In this document: positions 5,796-11,759 of the stretch, one piece after another | Numbering within the stretch: the stretch's first letter is position 1 | Layout of the letters: each line of letters begins with the position of its first letter | Assembly (NCBI GenBank): GCA_002727395.1 | Contig: PBWY01000057.1 | Coordinates: 1 to 14,497, forward strand | Direction: 5' to 3' | Origin: Rhodospirillales bacterium | GTDB taxonomy: Bacteria > Pseudomonadota > Alphaproteobacteria > MPNO01 > UBA2964 | DNA: 14,497 bases | The notes under the pieces: generated by a model | What the model was told of the DNA's origin: nothing | The model's database searches: none | What the model saw: the letters and a program-made list of their open reading frames with translations, nothing else | Position numbers and translations under genes: made by a program

Positions 5796-6392
5796 ATGAC
5801 ATCAAAACAGGTTACAAAAAAATATAAAAGTAACCGAATAAAAAAATTACCCGAATATTTATTTAAAGATCAAGTTAATCATTTAATAGATACCGCTTAT
5901 AAAATTAAAACCCGTTCAAAATATCGGGCCCCTCATATCGTGTTAAGTATTGAATTAGGTTATTACGGGGGGTTAAGAATAAGTGAATCAATTAGTCTAA
6001 AGAAAAAAAATTTTGAAATTGACGGTAAAAAACAATTTTTAAGATTTTTTGGCAAAGGCAATAAAGAACGAATAGTACCCATAACAAATACGCCCTTAAG
6101 TTCTCATTTATCTTTTATGTTTCACAATTTAAAAGATGATGATTTTTTTTTATTAGGGGTTACCAGGAAAACGGCCGGCAAGTGGATAAAACTTGCGGGG
6201 CAACTATCCGGAATTGATAAAAAAATAACTAGCCATACCTTAAGGCATAGTTACGGGCGGGCCTTGGCCCTGGGGGGTGTTCCAATGAATAGAATTGCTA
6301 TTCTAATGGGGCACGAGGATATAAATACAACCTGGATTTATCAAAAATTAGGCGTTGAGGATTCAGATTATAATTTAGAGGAGATTTTATAA
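5796..6392 (+). CDS. Minimal XerC/D-like tyrosine recombinase (catalytic domain)
   Basis: It is 198 residues, much shorter than the usual roughly 300 of XerC/D. The catalytic domain is complete: Arg61 (GGLRISES), Lys87 (FFGKGNKER), His147-x-x-Arg150 (HTLRH), His173 (MGHED) and Tyr182 (WIYQKLG). Only about 45 residues precede the catalytic core, so the SAM-like core-binding domain is missing or vestigial. A TAGGAT Shine-Dalgarno-like sequence lies before the ATG. It sits just after two inverted repeats that could be its target. Because a full integrase is also present, this enzyme more likely resolves multimers, inverts a segment, or assists replication. A regulatory or alternative-integration role is possible. 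Confidence 0.9.
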   Translation: MTSKQVTKKYKSNRIKKLPEYLFKDQVNHLIDTAYKIKTRSKYRAPHIVLSIELGYYGGLRISESISLKKKNFEIDGKKQFLRFFGKGNKERIVPITNTPLSSHLSFMFHNLKDDDFFLLGVTRKTAGKWIKLAGQLSGIDKKITSHTLRHSYGRALALGGVPMNRIAILMGHEDINTTWIYQKLGVEDSDYNLEEIL

Positions 6393-6393
6393 A

Positions 6394-6843
6394 ATGCAAG
6401 ATCAGGAAAACCAAAAGGAAAAATTAAGGGGTATGGATTTATTTAGCGGGCTAGAAATGAGCCCGGAAGAGGCCCAGGGATTTTTTAAAACAATAAGATT
6501 ATTAATAGAACAGCCGAAAACCCATTCCGACATGTACCCCAAGGCGGTTATAACCGAAGAGGAGCATTTGGATATAGTTAACAACCTGGCTAAAAGTTAC
6601 GGGACACGGCAATTAATGGCCAATGCAACCGGTGAAAAAATAAAAGTTCCTAAAGGCGAGTTAGATTATTCTGATAAAACATTATTAGAAACAATGACAG
6701 ATTTATATTTACAAACAACCCCAAGCCGGGGCGGACAGGCCCGAATTGAAACAGTAGGGGGCTTAACAGGTGATAACCCGTTTGCCTGGATTAAATCCAA
6801 GGCAAGTAATTTTAAAAATAAAATCCTGGGCCGTGAAAATTGA
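6394..6843 (+). CDS. Soluble acidic protein of unknown function
   Basis: It is 149 residues, starting one base after the recombinase stop (TAAAATG). It is predicted mainly helical, with no signal peptide or membrane segment. Stretches include LEMSPEEAQGFFKTIRLLIE and a central PKAVITEEEHLDIVNNLAKS. The C-terminus is Gly/Arg-rich then basic (FAWIKSKASNFKNKILGREN). No family is recognised. It opens a tightly packed cluster with membrane proteins and the ATPase, so it may be a cytoplasmic partner in assembly or DNA handling, but this rests only on position. Confidence 0.75.
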   Translation: MQDQENQKEKLRGMDLFSGLEMSPEEAQGFFKTIRLLIEQPKTHSDMYPKAVITEEEHLDIVNNLAKSYGTRQLMANATGEKIKVPKGELDYSDKTLLETMTDLYLQTTPSRGGQARIETVGGLTGDNPFAWIKSKASNFKNKILGREN

Positions 6844-6938
6844 TTAATAGCGCGGAATTTATTTTTTTATTTGCAAGTTATATATTAGGTATTTTTACAG
6901 GAATAACACTATTAGCATTTTTTTTAAATAGGAGGTAA
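6840..6938 (+). CDS. Small membrane peptide, 32 residues, TTG start
   Basis: TTG at 6840 overlaps the TGA of the preceding gene (TTGA), the same coupling seen at 3802. The frame encodes a polar start (M-INSAE), one hydrophobic helix at about residues 7-29 (FIFLFASYILGIFTGITLLA), and a basic end NRR. The final AGG AGG TAA codons also form the Shine-Dalgarno sequence of the next gene. This arrangement, plus the clean membrane profile and positive C-terminus, supports a real gene. Size and topology resemble filamentous-phage minor coat proteins, without provable homology. Confidence 0.55.
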   Translation: MINSAEFIFLFASYILGIFTGITLLAFFLNRR

Positions 6939-6941
6939 CAA

Positions 6942-7430
6942 ATTAGAATATTAACATTTTTTGAAGATAAAACAATTGCATTAAATAAGGCTAAATTAAC
7001 TAATCGGGCTATTGTGGTTAATGATACGGAGGCCTACAAAGTAGATTCAAAGGCTATAGGGTTTTATAACCCCGCTAAATTGTTTGGTTTTTTACCATCA
7101 AAAGTATTCCATATAGTAACAACCAGGCACCCGGATAGCGCTTTATTAAGGCCCCTGGAAGAGGGCTATATTAATCCAAACCCTGTAACACCTCAACAAT
7201 TAAGAGAGTATGAGGATCAATTTTTTTTAGAAGAGCAATTAAGAATAGAGCAAAGCGCGGGCAAGCCTAAAGATAACCTAGAAAAATTATTAATATTTTG
7301 TGTAGGTTTATTAACTGTTTTATTTGTGGTTATTGCCTCATTTAAGGCAATGCCTGTAATAAAAGAAAATTATTTAAAAACTTTTGGAAATTCGGAGGTT
7401 ATAGAAAATGCAACAAACCCTAAACAATGA
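6942..7430 (+). CDS. C-terminally membrane-anchored protein, probable ATT start
   Basis: The frame is open from a TAA at 6936-6938 to 7430. The first usual start is GTG at 7014, but a strong AGGAGG (6930-6935) lies 6 bases before ATT at 6942. Starting there gives 162 residues with a sensible N-terminus (MRILTFFEDKTIALNKAK). About residues 1-114 are soluble. One hydrophobic helix lies at about 115-134 (KLLIFCVGLLTVLFVVIASF), followed by a short tail, so it is a tail-anchored or bitopic protein with a large, probably cytoplasmic domain. It overlaps the next gene by 23 bases and lies upstream of the ATPase, so it may be part of a membrane assembly complex. No family is recognised. Confidence 0.7.
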   Translation: MRILTFFEDKTIALNKAKLTNRAIVVNDTEAYKVDSKAIGFYNPAKLFGFLPSKVFHIVTTRHPDSALLRPLEEGYINPNPVTPQQLREYEDQFFLEEQLRIEQSAGKPKDNLEKLLIFCVGLLTVLFVVIASFKAMPVIKENYLKTFGNSEVIENATNPKQ

Positions 7431-7965
7431 ACATAATTTAAAAATTTATCAGATTTACAATAGAAAAGATTTTATTATATTAGGGGTTATATTTTCTTTA
7501 TTTCTTGCCCTATTTATTTTGTCATTTTTTAGCCCTGGAATAGCTATAATATCTTATTTGTTTTTTTTTGGTATATTTGGGTATTTATTTGTATTTTTTT
7601 TCAAGCGGGCAAATGAAAAATTATCATTATGTTTATATCTAATAGAAATAAGCCCAGGGGTTTATGAATTTAGGGAGGTTTACCACACTAAGGATTATGT
7701 TAACGGGTTTGATAAAAATTATTTATGGACCTATAAAAATAAATTAGTTCCCATATTTGATATAACTAACGAAGATCAATTTAAAATATTTACACCATAT
7801 GAAAAACCCATACCGATTATTAAAAGTATTAATATTGCCAGGGCTAAAGAGCAATCAAGCGCCAGGCGTTTATTTTCACCTAAAAAAATAAAACCGGTCC
7901 AGGTGTTCCAAATGTTATTTTTTTGGTTGCCGGGGGGGGCCTTATTTTTGGTATTCATGTACTAA
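7408..7965 (+). CDS. Membrane protein with central soluble domain
   Basis: It is 185 residues. Two hydrophobic helices at about 22-41 and 44-65 form a hairpin, a polar domain follows (about 70-160: a beta-rich EISPGVYEFREVYHTKDYV region, then basic RAKEQSSARRLFSPKKIK), and a C-terminal helix lies at about 165-184. GGAGG at 7394-7398 is 9 bases before the ATG. The gene overlaps its upstream neighbour and is followed by a terminator. An eight-G run (7932-7939) near the end is an unusual homopolymer that could slip and change the last 10 or so residues. It is probably a membrane partner of the ATPase, inferred from context. Confidence 0.75.
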   Translation: MQQTLNNEHNLKIYQIYNRKDFIILGVIFSLFLALFILSFFSPGIAIISYLFFFGIFGYLFVFFFKRANEKLSLCLYLIEISPGVYEFREVYHTKDYVNGFDKNYLWTYKNKLVPIFDITNEDQFKIFTPYEKPIPIIKSINIARAKEQSSARRLFSPKKIKPVQVFQMLFFWLPGGALFLVFMY

Positions 7966-7994
7966 TAACAGGGGGCAATTAAACAAACTTTAAA

Positions 7995-8039
7995 AATAAA
8001 ATCCGGCTGCTGGATTTTATTAATTTTTATACTGAAAAA
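7995..8039 (+). terminator. Stem-loop terminator (copy B of the 45-bp repeat)
   Basis: ATAAAATCCGGCTGCTGGATTTTAT folds with one G-U pair where copy A at 983-1027 has G-C, then TAATTTTTATAC follows. The G-U replacement keeps pairing in plus-strand RNA, which fits selection on an RNA hairpin. It separates the membrane-protein cluster from the ATPase gene, which starts 20 bases later. Confidence 0.7.
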
Positions 8040-8059
8040 CAAAGGATAAAATAAAAAAT

Positions 8060-8875
8060 ATGACTGAAAACCAGGCACCAAAAACCGTATTAAATAATTA
8101 TGATGATGGCCCAATCGTTGTGTTATTTGGTGGCCGGAGGGGTGCGGGAAAAACTTTATTAACTTGTTACTTTGCTTATTATGGGCATAAGGTACAAAAA
8201 AGCCCGGTTTTTCATAACGGGTGCCTTAACTTTGGTAAACGTGTAGACATAGAGGATTTATTGGACCTGGGGCCGGAGCTCCAGGATTCAATAATTGTAA
8301 TAGATGAATTACAATTATATATGGATAGTTCCAGGGCCGGGAGCACTTTAAATTATTTATTATCAAATTCATTAACATTACTCAGAAAACTAAATTTTAG
8401 CTTATTGGCCACCACCCAACGTATACAAAATATATCAAGCCGGTTCACCTGGCAAACTGATTATATAATTGAATGTGTTACCCCACCCACACAATATAAG
8501 GGCAAGATCATATTATTTGAATTGACATCAACCGGGACCGTTAAAGCACCATTTAAAAAACGTTTTAGATTATACCAGGCCCAACGGTTTTGGAATTTAT
8601 ACCAAACGGAGGCCATATTTGACACCACCAAAAGTATAACTATTACTAGTGATATGATAAGAGAAAATAAGAAAGACGAGCACCGGGATAAAGTTATTGA
8701 GATCTTAAAAGAGGCCGGCAAGTATTATGAAACTTTATATTTTTCTGATATTGAAAACATAATTAAACAAAACAATTTAATAATCTCTTCGGCACAATTG
8801 GGGCGATGGCTTACTGATATTTTAGGACAACCCAGGCGCACTAAAGAGGGCCGGGAATATACTATTGAATTATAA
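8060..8875 (+). CDS. P-loop ATPase, Zot/pI- or FtsK/HerA-like, with C-terminal winged helix
   Basis: It is 271 residues. Walker A is GGRRGAGKT (24-32), Walker B is IIVIDELQ with Asp82-Glu83, and TTQ at 118-120 followed by Arg128 fits the sensor and arginine-finger region of Zot-like and HerA-like virion assembly ATPases. Residues about 205-271 look like a winged HTH (KVIEILKEAG, then SSAQLGRWLTDILG and RRTKEGREYTIEL), which is unusual for a Zot protein. No membrane segment is present, although pI/Zot proteins normally have one. Separate membrane proteins upstream may supply that part. It may power virion extrusion or genome packaging. A DNA-binding role in replication or partition cannot be excluded. 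AAAGGA at 8041-8046 is a distant Shine-Dalgarno. Confidence 0.85.
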   Translation: MTENQAPKTVLNNYDDGPIVVLFGGRRGAGKTLLTCYFAYYGHKVQKSPVFHNGCLNFGKRVDIEDLLDLGPELQDSIIVIDELQLYMDSSRAGSTLNYLLSNSLTLLRKLNFSLLATTQRIQNISSRFTWQTDYIIECVTPPTQYKGKIILFELTSTGTVKAPFKKRFRLYQAQRFWNLYQTEAIFDTTKSITITSDMIRENKKDEHRDKVIEILKEAGKYYETLYFSDIENIIKQNNLIISSAQLGRWLTDILGQPRRTKEGREYTIEL

Positions 8876-8879
8876 CTAA

Positions 8880-9009
8880 ATGCCGGCTTTATGCCGGATT
8901 TATGCCGGGGGGCGGTTAAGTATTAAAGTATTTTTCTAAAAAAATTCTAAACCTATTCTAAATAAATTCTAAACCTTAAGGGACAATTTAAAAATCTAAA
9001 ATTTAGAAT
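8880..9009. repeat. 11-bp phased repeat arrays before the late operon
   Basis: ATGCCGG occurs at 8880, 8891 and 8902, exactly 11 bp apart. TTCTAAA occurs at 8934, 8945, 8956 and 8967, again exactly 11 bp apart, and an ATCTAAA at 8994 abuts an inverted TTTAGAAT at 9002-9009. Spacing near one helical turn places all sites on one DNA face, as in initiator iterons or multimeric activator sites. The region lies between the ATPase and the virion-like operon. Confidence 0.75.
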
Positions 9010-9022
9010 GTAAAATATACGT

Positions 9023-9050
9023 TTGTTTAGTGTTTTGTTACCGATATAAA
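9023..9050 (+). promoter_or_regulatory. Candidate late promoter
   Basis: TTGTTT (9023-9028), a 16-bp spacer and TATAAA (9045-9050) resemble a sigma-70 promoter. It lies just downstream of the phased TTCTAAA array and just upstream of the first gene of the virion-like operon. Confidence 0.45.
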
Positions 9051-9058
9051 TATAACTA

Positions 9059-9544
9059 TTGTTTAGTATAAATAAACTTTTTATTATTTATACTATGTTT
9101 GGGAAATTAACTTTTATGGTTATGGCTAGTGTGTTTTCAATCGTGTTTATTGTGGTTGGAATACCTATTCTATTACCGGCCGTGAATAGTGCCAGGGGTA
9201 CGAGTACCCCCCAACAAATAACATGCAACCCCCTTAATGAAAATAATTGCACTTTGCAATTAAGCGGGCAACATGCAAACACAACTAAAGACGGCATAGA
9301 AATTGTAGACGTGGCGACAAATCAAAGCGTTATAGACAATGTAAGTTATGACAACTCAAACAATACGTTAAACGTAACCCAATTAACCCCAAATACACCG
9401 TACACCTTTAATGTTACGTATTTGTTATTAAATTCGAATATGTCGGGCCCGGTTAACTTATTATTACAAAGGTTGCCATTAATAATGGTTTTGGCCTTAT
9501 CGGTAATAATTTTTTTAAGTGCCAGGTCATATATAAGGACTTAG
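9059..9544 (+). CDS. Membrane-anchored Ig/FnIII-like virion protein candidate
   Basis: The frame gives 161 residues from TTG 9059, or 149 from ATG 9095. Neither has a Shine-Dalgarno, so the start is uncertain. An N-terminal hydrophobic segment (FMVMASVFSIVFIVVGIPIL) is followed by an ectodomain of about 75 residues with two cysteines (ITCNP, NNCTL) and a FnIII-like ending (LTPNTPYTFNVTY). A C-terminal helix (LIMVLALSVIIFL) ends in SARSYIRT. The layout suggests a surface-exposed protein anchored at both ends, or one with a cleaved signal peptide. It is the first gene of the operon that contains the coat-like protein, so a structural role is likely. Confidence 0.7.
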   Translation: MFSINKLFIIYTMFGKLTFMVMASVFSIVFIVVGIPILLPAVNSARGTSTPQQITCNPLNENNCTLQLSGQHANTTKDGIEIVDVATNQSVIDNVSYDNSNNTLNVTQLTPNTPYTFNVTYLLLNSNMSGPVNLLLQRLPLIMVLALSVIIFLSARSYIRT

Positions 9545-9599
9545 TTTATTTGGTAGTGTCGAGGTTTTGGTTAAAAGATATATAAAAGGAGCATATTAA

Positions 9600-9833
9600 A
9601 TGGGAGCAATGGCAAAAGGGATACTTTCAAGTATCATAGTTCTTGTTTTATTTTTAGCGCTTACCCCTGTAATCGTTGACGCTGTAGATGATAGCGTAAC
9701 AGCAATGGGCACAACTTATACTAGTTCAATATCTATTATTAAGTTAGTTCCATTGATAATTTCGGCGGGCGCGATCACAATTAGTTCGTACCTAGCATGG
9801 ACTGTGGTTAAAGGCAGAAAACAAAACGACTAA
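9600..9833 (+). CDS. Major coat-like small protein (signal peptide plus one transmembrane helix)
   Basis: It is 77 residues. AAAGGAG (9585-9591) lies 8 bases before the ATG, one of the better ribosome sites here. Lys6 and a hydrophobic stretch to about residue 24 precede PVIVDA, a plausible signal-peptidase site after Ala28. The mature 49 residues would begin with acidic VDDSV, continue through a hydrophobic helix with Trp67 (about 46-70), and end with basic KGRKQND. This acidic, hydrophobic, basic plan and the length match mature filamentous-phage pVIII (about 50 residues). A two-helix capsid protein as in spindle-shaped viruses is the alternative if the first segment is kept. A terminator directly downstream would allow excess expression. 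Confidence 0.7.
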   Translation: MGAMAKGILSSIIVLVLFLALTPVIVDAVDDSVTAMGTTYTSSISIIKLVPLIISAGAITISSYLAWTVVKGRKQND

Positions 9834-9871
9834 AATAATTGTGTTACTAAGACGTAATTATTAAACGCTTA

Positions 9872-9934
9872 AGCCCCTATATTCAATAAATAAAAGTATG
9901 GTACTTTATCGCAATTAATATAGGGGCTATTTTT
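9872..9934 (+). terminator. Terminator after the coat-like gene, with nested hairpin
   Basis: AGCCCCTATATT (9872-9883) pairs with AATATAGGGGCT (9917-9928) over 12 bp and is followed by ATTTTTAT. The loop holds a second hairpin, AAAGTA-TGG-TACTTT (9893-9907), giving a branched structure. A terminator immediately after the coat gene is also found in Ff-type filamentous phages, where it boosts coat mRNA. Confidence 0.75.
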
Positions 9935-9966
9935 ATAAACGAGATCAAGTAAAAGGGGTAAATTAA

Positions 9967-10131
9967 ATAAATTTTTTATTTTTGGCACTTGCAACAATGT
10001 GCGGGGTTTATTTATCAATAGAAATTAGCCAGATTTCAAATTCTGGGCAATTTTTTACATATATAATATGGTTCTTTCCTGGTTTGTTGATGTTTTGGAC
10101 ATTTAAGGAATTATGGGACTATGTGGATTGA
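9967..10131 (+). CDS. Small membrane protein, 54 residues, probable ATA start
   Basis: The frame is open from a TAA at 9964-9966 to a TGA at 10129-10131 and overlaps the next gene by 11 bases. AAGGGG at 9953-9958 lies 8 bases before ATA 9967, which would give NFLFLALATMCGVYLS as a normal membrane N-terminus. TTG 9982 and ATG 9997 are in-frame alternatives with poor spacing. Two hydrophobic segments are seen: about 2-16 and 30-43 (FTYIIWFFPGLLMFW). It lies between the coat-like and surface-protein genes, so a minor virion component is plausible. No family is recognised. Confidence 0.55.
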   Translation: MNFLFLALATMCGVYLSIEISQISNSGQFFTYIIWFFPGLLMFWTFKELWDYVD

Positions 10132-11329
10132 TTTATCTAAAAAACCAAAAAAAATGGTTTTATATTTGCGTTTTAAGGCCCTTGGATTTTTCAAAACGAT
10201 AAAACCCACCAGGGGCAAAGCTATAACAACCTCTATATTTTCATTATTTGCCTTGGGCCTTATTTTTGGAGGATTCTTAAACCCTGGGAGCAATAAAACA
10301 TTAAACGCCTGGGAATCAACAACGTATAACCAGGGCCCCCCCGAATTTGAGATCTTAAGCGCTTACGCTTTTCAAAATATTTATAAAAATGGTGATATCG
10401 TTTTTTTATCTCGTATACATTTACAGCAAGATAAAACAAAAATGGCAACAACCCACCCGGCATATAATTTGTATTCCTGGTGTGATTTATTAATAGATAC
10501 AAGCGGTTGCAATAGTACCCCCGTTAACCCAACAAGCCCCGACCGTATAGATGTAGACGAAACAACGGGCAAAGTTCCCTTAACTTTTGACCTCAAAGAA
10601 AATGGAGCAATTATTAAAACTGAACCATTTATCCCCCGTATAAATTATGGTTTTGTGGGTATATATATTGAAAATACAAGCACGGCAAATTTTGACATAA
10701 ATAATAATGTAACTATATGTTTAAGCCCAAATACCCAGGTTTGGAATATTAATAATAGCCCCGATTGTAGCATTTTAACCGTGTTAGATGGTAGGGACAT
10801 TATGAAACAGGTTTTATTAGATGAGGTTGAATTATTACAAAATAATTTAAAGTTACCTAAATATACACTAATTAACCAGGCTAAAAAAATAACTTATCAG
10901 GGCAATATTTTTGTTGATGAGGGCGTGCCGGTTATTTCTAAAATCCTGGGGGGCATTTTTGAAACCGGTTTAGATACCATTGTTAATAGTACCCCCGTAC
11001 CCACCGGGACCGATTCAGCACTTGGAACAAGCATACTTAATGAATATACATCAACCGGCTTAAAGGCCGACATAGATAATACGGCAAATTATTATTTTGG
11101 CGTAGACGGTAAAATCTTACTAATTGTGATCTTTGGTTTTTTCGCATTACTTGGGGCTATAACCTCTTTTATCTATACCCAAAATGGCCAAATGTCATTT
11201 ATTATATTCAGTTCTATTATGTTAATTGGTTTTTGGACAGGCACGCCAAGTGTTGGGGTTTTGTTTGTAGCCATAACCGTTATGGCTTTATTTACAACGG
11301 CTTATATTTTAAGGAAATTTCCAAGTTAG
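10121..11329 (+). CDS. Large membrane-anchored surface protein (pIII-like position)
   Basis: It is 402 residues. The first 33 are basic (KKPKKMVLYLRFK), then a helix at 34-53 acts as a signal anchor. An ectodomain of about 275 residues follows, with four or more cysteines (SWCDLLIDTSGC, TICLSP, SPDCSI) that suggest disulfides outside the cytoplasm. Three C-terminal helices lie at about 332-352, 358-373 and 377-397, ending RKFPS. The order coat, small protein, roughly 400-residue anchored protein, roughly 136-residue membrane protein parallels gVIII-gIII-gVI of filamentous phages, though pIII has a single C-terminal helix. It probably forms part of the virion surface or host-attachment machinery. 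No domain family is recognised. Confidence 0.75.
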   Translation: MWIDLSKKPKKMVLYLRFKALGFFKTIKPTRGKAITTSIFSLFALGLIFGGFLNPGSNKTLNAWESTTYNQGPPEFEILSAYAFQNIYKNGDIVFLSRIHLQQDKTKMATTHPAYNLYSWCDLLIDTSGCNSTPVNPTSPDRIDVDETTGKVPLTFDLKENGAIIKTEPFIPRINYGFVGIYIENTSTANFDINNNVTICLSPNTQVWNINNSPDCSILTVLDGRDIMKQVLLDEVELLQNNLKLPKYTLINQAKKITYQGNIFVDEGVPVISKILGGIFETGLDTIVNSTPVPTGTDSALGTSILNEYTSTGLKADIDNTANYYFGVDGKILLIVIFGFFALLGAITSFIYTQNGQMSFIIFSSIMLIGFWTGTPSVGVLFVAITVMALFTTAYILRKFPS

Positions 11330-11338
11330 GGGCGTATT

Positions 11339-11749
11339 ATGATTAGTTATAAAATTGTTGTATTATGGGCGTTGCCTTATGCGATTATATCAATCCTGGG
11401 GGCGTTCTCTATGCAAACAACTAACTTAGATAATGATAATTTTTCTAAGTTTACCTATAATGCCGGTTCACCCTCTTTATATATTACCGAAACGCAAGAT
11501 AACCCAAATTTTGTACAAAACGCATTTAACAAAGTAGTTGGCACAATTAAGGCCCCGTTTACCGCGTTGAATATGGGTTTTGATACCCTGGGCAATTTTG
11601 TAGATATGGCAACCCTAGATTATCCATTTTTTCAAGAACACCCAATACTACAATTTATAAGATATTTATTGCTAGCCGGCACGGTGCCCCTAGTGTTTTT
11701 ATTAACCCTTGAAATGACGAAAATAATATCAAACTTTATGCCAGGATAA
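11339..11749 (+). CDS. Two-span membrane protein (pVI-like position)
   Basis: It is 136 residues, with a start 9 bases after the preceding stop. A hydrophobic helix at about 6-24 (VVLWALPYAIISILGAFSM) is followed by a polar, partly amphipathic middle (FNKVVGTIKAPFTALNMGFD) and a C-terminal helix at about 107-127 (IRYLLLAGTVPLVFLLTLEM). Its place directly after the large anchored protein, and its size, resemble pVI of filamentous phages (112 residues), which pairs with pIII at the virion end. Sequence homology cannot be judged. It is probably a minor virion or assembly protein. Confidence 0.7.
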   Translation: MISYKIVVLWALPYAIISILGAFSMQTTNLDNDNFSKFTYNAGSPSLYITETQDNPNFVQNAFNKVVGTIKAPFTALNMGFDTLGNFVDMATLDYPFFQEHPILQFIRYLLLAGTVPLVFLLTLEMTKIISNFMPG

Positions 11750-11759
11750 AAAATTTAAG

